A stretch of 64,000 nucleotides of DNA from assembly GCF_023283925.1 (NCBI RefSeq), contig NZ_JAKIKX010000005.1:248001-312000 (forward strand), given 5' to 3'. Position 1 is the first letter of the stretch; each line of letters begins with the position of its first letter. Shown one piece after another: positions 27,372 to 36,169 of the stretch. Made by a program: the position numbers and the translations under genes. Below the pieces are notes generated by a model that searched no databases, was not told the origin of the DNA, and saw only the letters and a program-made list of their open reading frames with translations. Origin of the DNA: Shewanella marisflavi. Its GTDB lineage: Bacteria; Pseudomonadota; Gammaproteobacteria; Enterobacterales; Shewanellaceae.

Positions 27372-28244
27372 TTAGAGCTCTGCCTGATAAGGCAGGAGAA
27401 TTTTTCGCTGGCTCACCAGCTCGTTGCCTATGGCACTGACCATGTGATTGCGCTCCACCTTAGTCCAGTACTCACTCTGATCGGTAGGGGGCTCGGAGCA
27501 GATGATGATGCAGGCATCTTTGCCGTCATGGGGAATAAAGTCGATGCTCTCTTGCGTTTCACCTATCAGGCCGCGGCCATAAAAAAGTGAGGCCGGTTTA
27601 GCGCCCTCTAAGGTGGCGAAACGGGTCACAACGGTATGTCTGCCGTCGGTTACCGCAAAATTAATGAAGGCATTGGTGTCGGCACCAGCTGCTTTTCGAA
27701 GACTCATGATGCTGGCGATAGTGTCTTCCATCGCCTGTTCCAGTTGACTCAGACTGGCCTGCTCGGCAAAGCCGAGTTTATCCATGAAAAGAGCAAAGGC
27801 ATATTCAGAATCTGTGTTGCCCTTGATCAATGCAAAGGCACGATCTGAAAGTTGATTAAGTAACTGACGGCGAAATTTATCAAACTGATCCAGACGGCCG
27901 TTGTGCATCCAAAGGTAGTGCATGCAGGAGAAGGGATGGCAGTTAGCCTGGCTGACGGGCATTCCCTTGGAGGCATCACGCACATGAGCGAAATAGTGCT
28001 GTGTCTCCACTTTTTCAGCGATCATCTTAAGGTTACGGTTGCTCCAGGCGGGGTCGACATTGACGAAAGTGGCCGGAATGGGATCATCCTGGGTAGGGTA
28101 CCAGCCCAAGCCAAAGCCGTCGGCATTGGTGGGCACCTTACGTTTTTGCGCGTATTTACTTTGCATCACTAAAGAGTTGGATGCTTTAAATATCAAGGGG
28201 GACATCAGGGCCTTGGGGCCACTATAGGTTAAAAATCTGCACAT
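27372..28244 (-). CDS. Class II glutamine amidotransferase, YafJ type
   Basis: 290 residues from the ATG at 28244, chosen because it makes the catalytic cysteine residue 2 (MCRFLTYSGP), as the N-terminal nucleophile mechanism requires; the frame extends 7 codons further. Other glutaminase motifs: NADGFGLGWY, FAHVRDASKGMPVSQANCHPF, WMHNGRLDQF and the GNTDSEYAFALF segment. Only the glutaminase domain is present, as in YafJ-like proteins, whose acceptor substrate is unknown. Confidence 0.85.
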   Translation of the reverse strand: MCRFLTYSGPKALMSPLIFKASNSLVMQSKYAQKRKVPTNADGFGLGWYPTQDDPIPATFVNVDPAWSNRNLKMIAEKVETQHYFAHVRDASKGMPVSQANCHPFSCMHYLWMHNGRLDQFDKFRRQLLNQLSDRAFALIKGNTDSEYAFALFMDKLGFAEQASLSQLEQAMEDTIASIMSLRKAAGADTNAFINFAVTDGRHTVVTRFATLEGAKPASLFYGRGLIGETQESIDFIPHDGKDACIIICSEPPTDQSEYWTKVERNHMVSAIGNELVSQRKILLPYQAEL

Positions 28245-28340
28245 GGATTCTCTATCCGTAATCATACCGAACCAAAATTTAGCGCGATTTTAATCAGTGA
28301 CAAAGTGAAATTTTACCAACGACCCCGAAATGGTGGTTGA

Positions 28341-28369
28341 GTGTCGTTAAATTGTCATCTACCTGTCAT
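28341..28369 (+). promoter_or_regulatory. Pho box with three 11-bp repeats
   Basis: GTGTCGT (28341), TTGTCAT (28352) and CTGTCAT (28363) repeat at exactly 11-bp spacing; the last two fit the PhoB half-site CTGTCAT with one mismatch in total. A TATCTG -10-like hexamer begins 10 bp after the box (28380-28385), the standard spacing for PhoB-activated promoters. Confidence 0.8.
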
Positions 28370-28379
28370 GAGTTTGCCT

Positions 28380-28385
28380 TATCTG
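28380..28385 (+). promoter_or_regulatory. -10 element downstream of Pho box
   Basis: TATCTG, 10 bp after the Pho box and about 93 bp before the lipoprotein start codon. No -35 hexamer is needed in this promoter class. Confidence 0.55.
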
Positions 28386-28477
28386 CCTTTTAGCTTAGCG
28401 CCATTTACAGGCCACTTATCATTCTTTTTTAGGATGGTAAATCGTGCCGATTAGCGCTAACGACAAAGGATAATCCC

Positions 28478-30340
28478 ATGAAAAAAACGGTAATAGCATT
28501 GGTGGTGGCAAGTATAGGTCTGACGGCCTGTAATGGTGACGACGGCAAGGACGGTGTGGATGGCAGTCATGGCGCCAATAGCCTGGTGAAATTGACAGAG
28601 GTTGCCGCAGGAGATAGCCAGTGCCCGTTAGGTGGCCAGCTGATACAGACGGGACTGGACCTCAATGGCAATGGCATGCTCGATAGCGCCGAAATCAACG
28701 CTGAGCAGAGCCAATATCTATGTCGAGAGGTTGAGCAGCAGCTAAGGGCCGACTTGATTGGTCGCTACGCCTCGGGTGTGTTTGGCCAAAGCGCCGCGGA
28801 GATCTTGGGTTTTCATGGCGCAACCGGTCATGTTTTTGTGGTCAATGCCCAGAGTGGTAAGGTGGATATCATCGATGCCTCGGGTCTTAGCGGGCAGCCA
28901 GTAGGTGCTGAGGTGGCATTGACCCTTAACAATTTACCTAAGTTGCGTGAACTGGATGTCGCGCAAGATCTTGGTCATGAGCGCCTTGGAGGCGTTAATA
29001 GTCTGGCCATTCATGGCGATCTGCTGGCGGCGGCCATTGAGCGCGGCGATACCCTTGGCAACAGCAAGCAAGACCTGGGCTACGTCGCCTTTTACCGAAT
29101 CGGCACATCGGGCGAGGTGAGTTTTATGCACGGAGTCGAGGTAGGCGCGTTGCCGGATAACCTGGTATTTAGCCATGACGGTAAACAGGTCTTGGTGGCG
29201 GGTGAGGGGGAGCCAAGCGATGACTATCTGGTCGATCCCCTCGGGACGATTGCCTTCATCGATGTGGTCGATGGCGTACCGGCAACCAGTGCCACGCTGC
29301 TCAATTTCAGTGACTTTAATGTGGGCGCCGCCAGAGAGAGTGAATTGGCCGCTAACATTAAGATCAATGGCCCAGATGCCAGCGTGGCGCAGGATTTAGA
29401 GCCTGAATATATCAGCGTGTCGGCAGATAGTCGCCGTGCCTATGTCAGCCTGCAGGAAAACAATGCCATCGCGGTGATCGATATTGCTCAGAAGCAGGTC
29501 ATTAGTATCTGGCCTTTGGGGGAGAAGGATTTTGGCGCAGCGCAAAATGCCATCGATGCCAGTGACAAAGACGATCGCGTTAACCTTCAGGTCTATCCAG
29601 GTGTAGTGGGTCTGTATCAGCCCGATACCATCGCCAGTTTTCAGTGGCATGGCAGTGACTTTGTGGTGACGGCCAACGAAGGTGACTCGCGCGATTATGG
29701 GGGATTTTCTGAAGAAGTGCGTGCAGCCGACCTGCTGCTCGATCCCAATCATCTTCAATATGCTGCGGCTCAGGATAAGACGCAGTTAGGACGTCTAAAG
29801 GTGACGACCTCCATGGGCGATCAAGATGGTGATGGCGACTATGACAAGATAGTGGCCTATGGTGGTCGGTCTTTTTCTATTTGGGATCAAAATGGTCAGC
29901 AGGTGTTTGATAGCGGCAGCGACTTTTCCCGCATTACCGCCGCGTTGCTGGGCAGCAACTTTAACAACAGCAATGAAGAGAACAAGGGGGACAGTCGCAG
30001 TGACGATAAAGGCGCCGAGCCTGAGGCGCTGGCGATTGGTGAGGTTAACGGTAAGCGTTACGCCTTTATCGGTTTAGAACGAACGTCGGGTTTTATGATC
30101 TATGAGATCACCAATCCATTTGCGCCTAAGTTTGTTGATTATGTCGTTAATCGTGATTTTGAGGTGGGTTTCGAAATTGATGGCAGTGATGTCACTGGCA
30201 CGCCTGAAGTGGCAGGAGATCTCGGCCCTGAAGGCATGGCTTTTGTTTCCGCCAGCGACAGCCCAACCGCTCAGCCTCTGCTCATCATAGGTAACGAGGT
30301 CAGCGGTAGCACCAGCGTGTATCAGTTGTCACTGCACTGA
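28478..30340 (+). CDS. Choice-of-anchor I type lipoprotein, probably phosphate-regulated
   Basis: 620 residues. A lipoprotein signal peptide ends LTAC (Cys18), and the next residue, Asn, favours outer-membrane sorting. A Gly/Asp-rich linker (NGDDGKDGVDGSHGAN) leads to a small Cys-containing domain with QTGLDLNGNGMLDSAEI, then a long beta-propeller-like region (HVFVVNAQSGKVDIIDAS, RRAYVSLQENNAIAVIDI, VVTANEGDSRDYGGFSEEVR, GGRSFSIWDQNG) of the choice-of-anchor I family. Related proteins are sometimes labelled alkaline phosphatase-like; no phosphatase active site was identified by eye. The Pho box upstream suggests expression under phosphate limitation. Monocistronic, followed by a terminator. 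Confidence 0.8.
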   Translation: MKKTVIALVVASIGLTACNGDDGKDGVDGSHGANSLVKLTEVAAGDSQCPLGGQLIQTGLDLNGNGMLDSAEINAEQSQYLCREVEQQLRADLIGRYASGVFGQSAAEILGFHGATGHVFVVNAQSGKVDIIDASGLSGQPVGAEVALTLNNLPKLRELDVAQDLGHERLGGVNSLAIHGDLLAAAIERGDTLGNSKQDLGYVAFYRIGTSGEVSFMHGVEVGALPDNLVFSHDGKQVLVAGEGEPSDDYLVDPLGTIAFIDVVDGVPATSATLLNFSDFNVGAARESELAANIKINGPDASVAQDLEPEYISVSADSRRAYVSLQENNAIAVIDIAQKQVISIWPLGEKDFGAAQNAIDASDKDDRVNLQVYPGVVGLYQPDTIASFQWHGSDFVVTANEGDSRDYGGFSEEVRAADLLLDPNHLQYAAAQDKTQLGRLKVTTSMGDQDGDGDYDKIVAYGGRSFSIWDQNGQQVFDSGSDFSRITAALLGSNFNNSNEENKGDSRSDDKGAEPEALAIGEVNGKRYAFIGLERTSGFMIYEITNPFAPKFVDYVVNRDFEVGFEIDGSDVTGTPEVAGDLGPEGMAFVSASDSPTAQPLLIIGNEVSGSTSVYQLSLH

Positions 30341-30369
30341 TGAGCCTGTTTAACGGCTAGAGGATGATC

Positions 30370-30393
30370 AAGGCGCCAATATGGCGCCTTTTT
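30370..30393 (+). terminator. Terminator after the lipoprotein gene
   Basis: AAGGCGCC (30370-30377) - AATAT - GGCGCCTT (30383-30390) plus TTT, 29 bp past the stop. The flanking A and T bases allow bidirectional use with the convergent GST-like gene. Confidence 0.88.
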
Positions 30394-30421
30394 ACATATT
30401 ATTAGTGGGTTAAATCATGTT

Positions 30422-31072
30422 TTATTTTGAAAACAGAGAGAAGCTCTCACCACTTTCAAGCCAGGTGGGGTACTTCTTCATGATCGCAACAAAAGCCTGG
30501 CTATTGATATGCTCGCTGAGCCAAGCTTGCACCTTAGGGTAGGGAGCCTGTTGCCACCACTGTTTATCCACATGGGCAAACTGACGTATAAAGGGGAAGA
30601 TGGCATAGTCAGCGAGGCTAGGCCTATCTGAGACAAGCTGCGCTGATTGCGTTAACCGCGCTTCAAGGGTGCGAACAAACGCTTCACCTTTGGCGCGATA
30701 GTCACTTGCCGAGTGCTCTGGATGACGATCGGCATATTTATATTTGTCTAGCCAAGGTTTGAACTGGTTATCGTTGTCGCTTATCAGTGCCATGGCGCTT
30801 TGATGAACTTGCGGTGCAGCGCAAAGTAGTTGGTGACTATCTTGCTGGGCTAATGCCCAGAGCATGATCTCAAGGCTTTCATCGATGACGCGACCATCAT
30901 CGAGTACTAACACAGGCACTGTGCCCTTTGGGCTCGCCGCTAACATGGGCTCAGGCTTATGCTTTAACACTATCTCCCGCAGTTCCACCTCTTGCTGGGC
31001 TAAATAGAGCCCCAGACGGGCGCGCATAGCGTAGGGACAACGACGAAATGAGTATAAAATAGGCCTTGGCAT
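30422..31072 (-). CDS. Glutathione S-transferase-like protein
   Basis: 216 residues from the ATG at 31072, with AAGGAG 7 nt upstream; a frame from 31105 is longer but lacks a ribosome site. A thioredoxin-fold N-terminus with RRCPYAMRARL near residue 11 and the cis-Pro motif KGTVPVLVLDDGRVIDESLEI near residue 50 is followed by an all-alpha C-terminal domain. The CPYA motif suggests an omega- or beta-like GST with a catalytic cysteine, able to act in thiol transfer. The substrate is unknown. Confidence 0.85.
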   Translation of the reverse strand: MPRPILYSFRRCPYAMRARLGLYLAQQEVELREIVLKHKPEPMLAASPKGTVPVLVLDDGRVIDESLEIMLWALAQQDSHQLLCAAPQVHQSAMALISDNDNQFKPWLDKYKYADRHPEHSASDYRAKGEAFVRTLEARLTQSAQLVSDRPSLADYAIFPFIRQFAHVDKQWWQQAPYPKVQAWLSEHINSQAFVAIMKKYPTWLESGESFSLFSK

Positions 31073-31292
31073 GTAAGTCTCCTTGTTGAGCACGCTATTT
31101 TTCATGGCTTTGGTCGAGATCGCAACCCCATAGTTTTACGGTCAGGCCCCGTGGCCTAATACCCTTACTTTTTCTCCCTGTTTGTTTGACTGTGATTTAG
31201 GTAGAATTCGCCTCCATTTTGCGCCATAGATCACACAGGCGCTTTGTTATGCACTGGGGATTAAGCCTCAGGGAGCAGTAAAAGAGGTCAAT

Positions 31293-32279
31293 ATGTCTCA
31301 AGTCGTTGTATGTGCGTTATATAAGTTCGTCTCTCTGCCAGGGTTTGCCGCCCTGCAGCAGCCTTTGCTGAAGGAGATGGAATCATTGGGGATCAAAGGG
31401 ACTCTCCTGCTCGCCAGTGAAGGAATAAACGGTACCGTTGCCGGCAGTCAGGCCGGAATTGAGGCACTGCTGGCTTGGTTAGATGGTCAATCAGGACTCG
31501 ATAACATTGTCTACAAGTTGTCGTTTGATGATGAGATGCCTTTCTATCGCACTAAGGTTAAGCTGAAGAAAGAGATAGTGACCATGGGAGTCGAAGGTGT
31601 CGACCCTCGTAAGGTGGTCGGTACCTATGTGAAGCCTAAAGATTGGAATAAACTAATTTCTGATCCCGAGGTGCTGCTTATCGATACCCGCAACGACTAT
31701 GAAGTCAGCATAGGCACCTTTAAAAATGCCGTCGATCCTAAGACACAAACCTTTCGTGAATTTCCCGATTACGTAAAGCAGAATCTGGATCCTAGCCAGC
31801 ATAAGAAGGTGGCCATGTTCTGTACCGGCGGCATTCGCTGTGAGAAGTCGACTGCCTACCTGAAAGAGCAAGGGTTTGATGAGGTCTATCACTTAGAAGG
31901 CGGTGTGCTCAAGTACCTGGAAGAGGTGCAACCTGAGGAGAGTCTCTGGGAAGGTGAATGCTTTGTGTTCGATAACCGTGTGTCGGTTAACCATAACCTG
32001 GAAAAAGGGCAATACGATCAATGTAATGCCTGTCGCCTGCCGATCACAGAGGAAGACAAGCAAAGCGAGCACTATGTGCAGGGCGTCAGCTGTCCTCACT
32101 GCATCGACAAGCTGTCTGAAAAGCAGCGCAAGCGTTTCCTCGAGCGCGAGCGTCAGGTGCAGTTAGCCAAGGCGCGCGGCGAATCCCATATTGGTAGTGA
32201 TGTAAAACAGGTTATTGATCAGCGACGTCAGGACAAGACACAGCGTCGTCAGCGCCAAGCAGAGCAGGGTGTTCGCTAA
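31293..32279 (+). CDS. trhO: tRNA uridine-34 hydroxylase TrhO (rhodanese family, YceA)
   Basis: 328 residues, matching the TrhO/YceA family. It hydroxylates uridine 34 in tRNAs that read NYN-type codons, the first step to 5-(carboxy)methoxyuridine, with O2 as oxidant. An N-terminal acylphosphatase-like segment ([15 protein letters not shown]), the rhodanese domain with the catalytic Cys in [15 protein letters not shown] near residue 180, and a C-terminal zinc-binding region (CNACRLP, CPHC) are all present. The protein ends in a basic tail. It is alone on its transcript. Confidence 0.94.
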   Translation: MSQVVVCALYKFVSLPGFAALQQPLLKEMESLGIKGTLLLASEGINGTVAGSQAGIEALLAWLDGQSGLDNIVYKLSFDDEMPFYRTKVKLKKEIVTMGVEGVDPRKVVGTYVKPKDWNKLISDPEVLLIDTRNDYEVSIGTFKNAVDPKTQTFREFPDYVKQNLDPSQHKKVAMFCTGGIRCEKSTAYLKEQGFDEVYHLEGGVLKYLEEVQPEESLWEGECFVFDNRVSVNHNLEKGQYDQCNACRLPITEEDKQSEHYVQGVSCPHCIDKLSEKQRKRFLERERQVQLAKARGESHIGSDVKQVIDQRRQDKTQRRQRQAEQGVR

Positions 32280-32449
32280 TTTTTTTACCTCGAAACTTGC
32301 GCGTTTTTTAAGATCTGAGTCTATACTTAAATGGCTGCTAGAGATGAGTTGCATCGGGCGACTGTCTGCTTGAAGAGCAGTATTGGCAGAGGTTTAGGTA
32401 GCTTGAGTTTAGAGCGTGTCTGCCAATGTATTCAACGTAAGAAGCAAAG

Positions 32450-32484
32450 GCGAGTGTTGTGTTATGCAATGCTCGCTTTTTATT
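32450..32484 (+). terminator. Terminator-like hairpin downstream of trhO
   Basis: GCGAGTGTTG (32450-32459) pairs with CAATGCTCGC (32467-32476) with two G-U pairs and a 7-nt loop, followed by TTTTTATTT. It is 170 bp beyond the trhO stop, further than usual, but has the right shape. Confidence 0.6.
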
Positions 32485-32710
32485 TCCGCCATCTTTTCCC
32501 AGCCGCTTAAGTGGCGTTGTTGTCAATATCCCAATCTTGTCTACCTCTTGTGTGTTTCAGCTTGTCTTACACTTGCTGCTTATTTTTTGTCTATTGTTTT
32601 GGAACCTGATTAGCCATTGCAGAATAAGACAGATTAAGTGATTAAAGATTAAGGTTTTAGGCGCTTTAGTTTAATGACATGTTGTCTTTAATTTTCATTT
32701 AGCTATTTAC

Positions 32711-32747
32711 TTAGCCTGCTAAATAAATACAATGCTTAGCCTGCTAA
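32711..32747 (+). promoter_or_regulatory. Two identical operator-like palindromes before marR
   Basis: TTAGC-CT-GCTAA occurs at 32711-32722 and again at 32736-32747, 25 bp apart. Between them is TACAAT (32728-32733), a 5-of-6 match to a -10 box, with TTTACT at 32706-32711 as a possible -35 (16-bp spacer). Binding at both copies would cover the promoter, so autorepression by the MarR protein encoded next is inferred. Confidence 0.7.
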
Positions 32748-32787
32748 GTAATATGTCAAGTGTCATAACCTCGCAAGGAGAGCCAAT

Positions 32788-33267
32788 ATGACAGATCAAG
32801 ACAGAGATTGGACTGAGTCATCCAATGCCGAGCGCGTGGCCAGATTGGCGCGATTGTGGCGCATGGTCGCCGATGTTGAACTGGCGCCTTTGGGCTTAAC
32901 CCATAGTCGTTGGAGCGTGCTATGGAAGCTCTTTCGCATGGGTCAGGAAACGAGCCAGAAAGCCCTTGCCGAAGCCCTTGAGATTGAGCTGGCTTCGCTC
33001 ATGCGTACCTTAAACCAGCTAGAGCAGCAGTCGCTTATCGAGCGCCACTGTTGTGAGCATGATAAGCGGGTCCGACGCGTCTCCTTAACACCGGCAGGGC
33101 AAGATCTGCTGACCTTCATTTGTCAGCGCATTATCGATCTGCGCGCCGAACTCTATCGGGGGATCAGCCCAGAGGAGCTCAAGGTTTTTGAGCTTGTCCT
33201 TAACCGTATCAGTGAAAACGCCACGAGAAAATTACAATCACACACAATGACCAAAGAGAAAAAATAA
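32788..33267 (+). CDS. MarR/SlyA-family transcriptional regulator
   Basis: 159 residues. The winged helix-turn-helix region shows THSRWSVLWKLFRMG, QKALAEALEIELASLMRTLNQLEQ and the wing ERHCCEHDKRVRRVSLTPAG, all in the SlyA-like pattern. A ribosome site AAGGAG precedes the ATG. It heads an operon with the membrane-fusion and DUF2955 genes and is preceded by two palindromes it probably binds. The CC pair in the wing region (residues 93-94) could be redox-sensitive, as in some MarR proteins, but this is speculative. Confidence 0.9.
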   Translation: MTDQDRDWTESSNAERVARLARLWRMVADVELAPLGLTHSRWSVLWKLFRMGQETSQKALAEALEIELASLMRTLNQLEQQSLIERHCCEHDKRVRRVSLTPAGQDLLTFICQRIIDLRAELYRGISPEELKVFELVLNRISENATRKLQSHTMTKEKK

Positions 33268-33272
33268 AGACA

Positions 33273-34331
33273 ATGACACCGGATCAGCAATTTGCCCGTT
33301 TAGTTAAGTTTGCCTGTATTGGCTTTATTATGCTGTTTGGCTACTTTTTGTTTGCCGATCTTAAGATGCCTTTGACTACCCAGGCGATGGCCACTCGCAC
33401 CATTACCCAGGTGGCCCCTCAGGTGAGTGGTAGGGTTGTAGCGGTTGAGGTCGCCAATAACCAGAAGGTTAAGCGTGGGGATCTACTGTTCAGCCTGGAC
33501 AAGACGCCGTTCTTGCTGGCTCAGGAGCAGGCTGAACTGGCGCTGGAGCAGGCGAGACAAGATAACGCTGAACTGGATGCGGCCATCGCGGCGGCTAACG
33601 CTGAGGTGAATGCCAAGGAGATCGCCTACGCACTTAAGCAGCGTGAGGCCAAACGTGTGCAATCTCTTTATGCCAATCAGAGCGTGTCACAACAGATGAT
33701 CGATCAGGCGCAAACAGAAGTGAAAGCCAGTCGTTCACAGCTCTTGGCTGCCAAGGCGCAGCTTGCCAAGGTTAAGACACTAAGAGGTCAGGCTGGAGAA
33801 GATAACCTTAAGTTGCGTCAAGCGCAGAATCGTCTTTCTCAGGCCAGACTGGCCCTGAGCTATACCCAGATCCGCGCCGAGCATGATGGTGTGGTCACTA
33901 ACGTGCAGTTAGCCTCTGGTAACATGGTGAACCAGTCTACGCCTGTGATGGCACTGCTGCTCGATAATGTCGATGTGATAGCCGATTTTCGTGAGAAAAA
34001 CCTGCGAAATGTTCACCCAGGTGCAAGCGCGCTGGTGGCTTTCGATGGCCGCCCTGGTGAGCTGTTTCAGGCAAGTGTAAGCAGTGTCGATGCTGGTGTC
34101 AGTCAGGCGCAATTCGATGCCAATGGACGCCTGGCAACTCCGACAGAATCCAATCGTTGGGTGCGTGATGCTCAGCGTTTTCGTCTTCACCTCCAGTTGG
34201 CGCCAGATGTGATCATGACACTGCCGGCAGGTGCCAAGGCAACGGTACAACTTCAGCCTAGTAATGTGATCTATGAGTTCTTAGCCAAGCTGCAGATAAA
34301 ATTCATCAGCCTGCTGCATTATATCTACTAG
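33273..34331 (+). CDS. HlyD/EmrA-type membrane fusion protein
   Basis: 352 residues. An N-terminal membrane anchor (about residues 12-30) is followed by a lipoyl/barrel-sandwich half (VAPQVSGRVVAVEVANNQKVKRGD), a long alpha-helical hairpin rich in Ala, Glu and Gln (about residues 80-180), the returning half (RAEHDGVVTNVQLASGNMV) and a beta-barrel. This is the periplasmic adaptor of a tripartite efflux pump. Its partner is the DUF2955 membrane protein encoded 9 bp downstream; no outer-membrane channel gene is present nearby. Confidence 0.9.
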   Translation: MTPDQQFARLVKFACIGFIMLFGYFLFADLKMPLTTQAMATRTITQVAPQVSGRVVAVEVANNQKVKRGDLLFSLDKTPFLLAQEQAELALEQARQDNAELDAAIAAANAEVNAKEIAYALKQREAKRVQSLYANQSVSQQMIDQAQTEVKASRSQLLAAKAQLAKVKTLRGQAGEDNLKLRQAQNRLSQARLALSYTQIRAEHDGVVTNVQLASGNMVNQSTPVMALLLDNVDVIADFREKNLRNVHPGASALVAFDGRPGELFQASVSSVDAGVSQAQFDANGRLATPTESNRWVRDAQRFRLHLQLAPDVIMTLPAGAKATVQLQPSNVIYEFLAKLQIKFISLLHYIY

Positions 34332-34340
34332 GGGCGTTGT

Positions 34341-35369
34341 GTGTTAATTCGTCATCATGCCTTAAGCGCTAACGATCTGCGTCAGTGTCTGCGAATCGCT
34401 ACCGGTGCGACTTTGGGGTTTCTCTGCTGTAAGGTGCTTGAGTTCAATTATGGGGTGTTCTTTACCGTACTGCCCATGTTGATGCTGGGGATCTTACCTA
34501 AGATGTCGCTGCATGTGGTGCGACAGGTGATGGCCTCCTCGGCCATCGCCATCATAGAAGTGGCGCTGCTGGCCGAGTATTTGGGCTCACACCCTTTGGT
34601 GATGTCCATGGTAGCCTTCTTGCTGTTTCTCTATCGTTTTGCCTGTATGTCCCGCGGGAGCCTGTTTCTATTTGGTGCCACCGGGGTGATTAGCCTAAGC
34701 ATCATGCTGCATTTTGCCAGTTATCCAGATACCGATGTGACCGAGTTGGCGATCAACAACTTTATGGGCTGTGGCGTTTCCATCCTGATCGCTTACCTGA
34801 TGATGTATCTGTTTCCTGACGTTGAAGAGCGGGCGCCGATGGCGGCCATTCCCAAGGCTCCTCATCGCATGCGTCACGAGGCGCTGATGGGGGCGACTAT
34901 CGCCACCCTATCTTTTGTGGTGTTTCAGGTGTTTGATCTGCGGGACTCCCTGGCAGCCCAAGGGACGACCTTGATGTTACTTTTTCCCATGCATTGGAAT
35001 GGCGCCTTAGGTTATGCCAGACGCCGCGCCATAGGGACTGTACTTGGAGTGAGTTGCGGTCTCTTAATGCAGTTATTCCTCTATACCTGGTCCCATGAGT
35101 TGCTGCTCTTGCTGCCGCTGTTTTGGTTAGTGACCCTGCTGTTCAGCCAGGCCCACATGACCGAGGCGATGGGGTCGGGTGTCGGGTTTGGTGCTATGAC
35201 CACCTTAGGGACGCTTTATGGTCAAAACCTGACGCCATCAAATGATCTTTTTTATAGCAGTCTCTATCGGGCTTCCAGTATTTTTGGCGCCATAGTGTTA
35301 ACCCTGATGGCCTGTTATCTGGTGCATCGGCTCCTCAATCGCTTTGAAGTGACTCGCTTCGGCCATTAG
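34341..35369 (+). CDS. DUF2955 / FUSC-like inner-membrane efflux protein
   Basis: 342 residues starting with GTG at 34341, with a GGGG ribosome-site element upstream. About 9-10 hydrophobic helices fall in two similar halves, each opening with a helix pattern ([19 protein letters not shown] and [19 protein letters not shown]) as in the FUSC/aromatic acid exporter group. With the adaptor protein it probably forms an AaeAB- or EmrAB-like exporter for small organic acids or drugs, controlled by MarR. It ends 4 bp into the convergent slipin gene. Confidence 0.82.
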   Translation: MLIRHHALSANDLRQCLRIATGATLGFLCCKVLEFNYGVFFTVLPMLMLGILPKMSLHVVRQVMASSAIAIIEVALLAEYLGSHPLVMSMVAFLLFLYRFACMSRGSLFLFGATGVISLSIMLHFASYPDTDVTELAINNFMGCGVSILIAYLMMYLFPDVEERAPMAAIPKAPHRMRHEALMGATIATLSFVVFQVFDLRDSLAAQGTTLMLLFPMHWNGALGYARRRAIGTVLGVSCGLLMQLFLYTWSHELLLLLPLFWLVTLLFSQAHMTEAMGSGVGFGAMTTLGTLYGQNLTPSNDLFYSSLYRASSIFGAIVLTLMACYLVHRLLNRFEVTRFGH

Positions 35370-36169
35370 TCCCGAGGCTTTTTCTCCGCCGCTTCGTCAG
35401 TTTCGGCCGAGCGGCGCATGACCCCTTTAAGCAGATCCATTGGCAAGGGGAATAGGATGGTGGAGTTTTTCTCGCCGGCGATTTCCGTTAACGTTTGCAG
35501 GTAGCGCAGTAAGATGGCGTTGGGGGATTTTTTCAGGTTTTGTGCCGCTTCAACTAACTTGGTTGAGGCTTCCATTTCCCCTGAGGCATGAATAACCTTA
35601 GCACGTCTGATCCGCTCAGCTTCGGCCTGTTTAGCAATAGCACGTACCATGGTTTCGTTAAGATCTACATGTTTTATCTCGACATTGGAGACCTTTATTC
35701 CCCAGCCATCGGTGCGGTTGTCGAGGATAGATTGAATATCCGTGTTGAGCATGTCACGGTTGGCCAGCATCTCATCCAGCTCATGTTGCCCCAGCACAGA
35801 TCGTAGCGTGGTCTGGGCAAGCTGTGAGGTGGCCTGCAGAAAATCCTCCACATTGATGATCGCCTTTTGCGCATCGATCACTCTGAAATAGATCACCGCA
35901 TTGACCTGTACCGAGACGTTATCACGGCTAATCACATCCTGAGTGGGGACATCCATCACCACAGTACGCAGATCGACCCGTACCATCTGTTGAATCAAAG
36001 GGATCACTATGATGAGACCGGGTCCCTTGACGCGATAGAAGCGGCCCAGCATAAAGATCACTCCACGCTCATATTCTCGCAATATCTTAAAGGCGCTGAG
36101 CAGCAATGTTAGCAATAAGAAGATAAGCGCGACGAAAAAGAGTTGCGTATCGTAGGTAAAGGTTTCCAT
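35366..36169 (-). CDS. Slipin (SPFH/stomatin-like) membrane protein
   Basis: 267 residues. An N-terminal membrane hairpin or helix (about residues 9-28) is followed by the SPFH/band-7 domain ([55 protein letters not shown]) and a helical region with [16 protein letters not shown]. Slipins form oligomeric membrane platforms and are typically paired with NfeD proteins. The start overlaps the NfeD stop (TAATG), so the two are coupled. Confidence 0.9.
   Translation of the reverse strand: METFTYDTQLFFVALIFLLLTLLLSAFKILREYERGVIFMLGRFYRVKGPGLIIVIPLIQQMVRVDLRTVVMDVPTQDVISRDNVSVQVNAVIYFRVIDAQKAIINVEDFLQATSQLAQTTLRSVLGQHELDEMLANRDMLNTDIQSILDNRTDGWGIKVSNVEIKHVDLNETMVRAIAKQAEAERIRRAKVIHASGEMEASTKLVEAAQNLKKSPNAILLRYLQTLTEIAGEKNSTILFPLPMDLLKGVMRRSAETDEAAEKKPRD

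Larger units (their letters stand above)
32280..32787. other. Gene-free region between trhO and marR
   Basis: 508 bp without a credible gene; short overlapping frames on both strands have no ribosome sites and no family resemblance. It contains a terminator-like hairpin (32450-32484) and the operator-like palindromes near its right end (32711-32747). The middle is AT-rich. Confidence 0.6.

Noticed and set aside
32338..32641. Several overlapping frames of 60-65 codons on both strands between trhO and marR.
   Set aside because: No ribosome sites, cysteine-rich improbable composition and overlap with a terminator-like hairpin; treated as non-coding.
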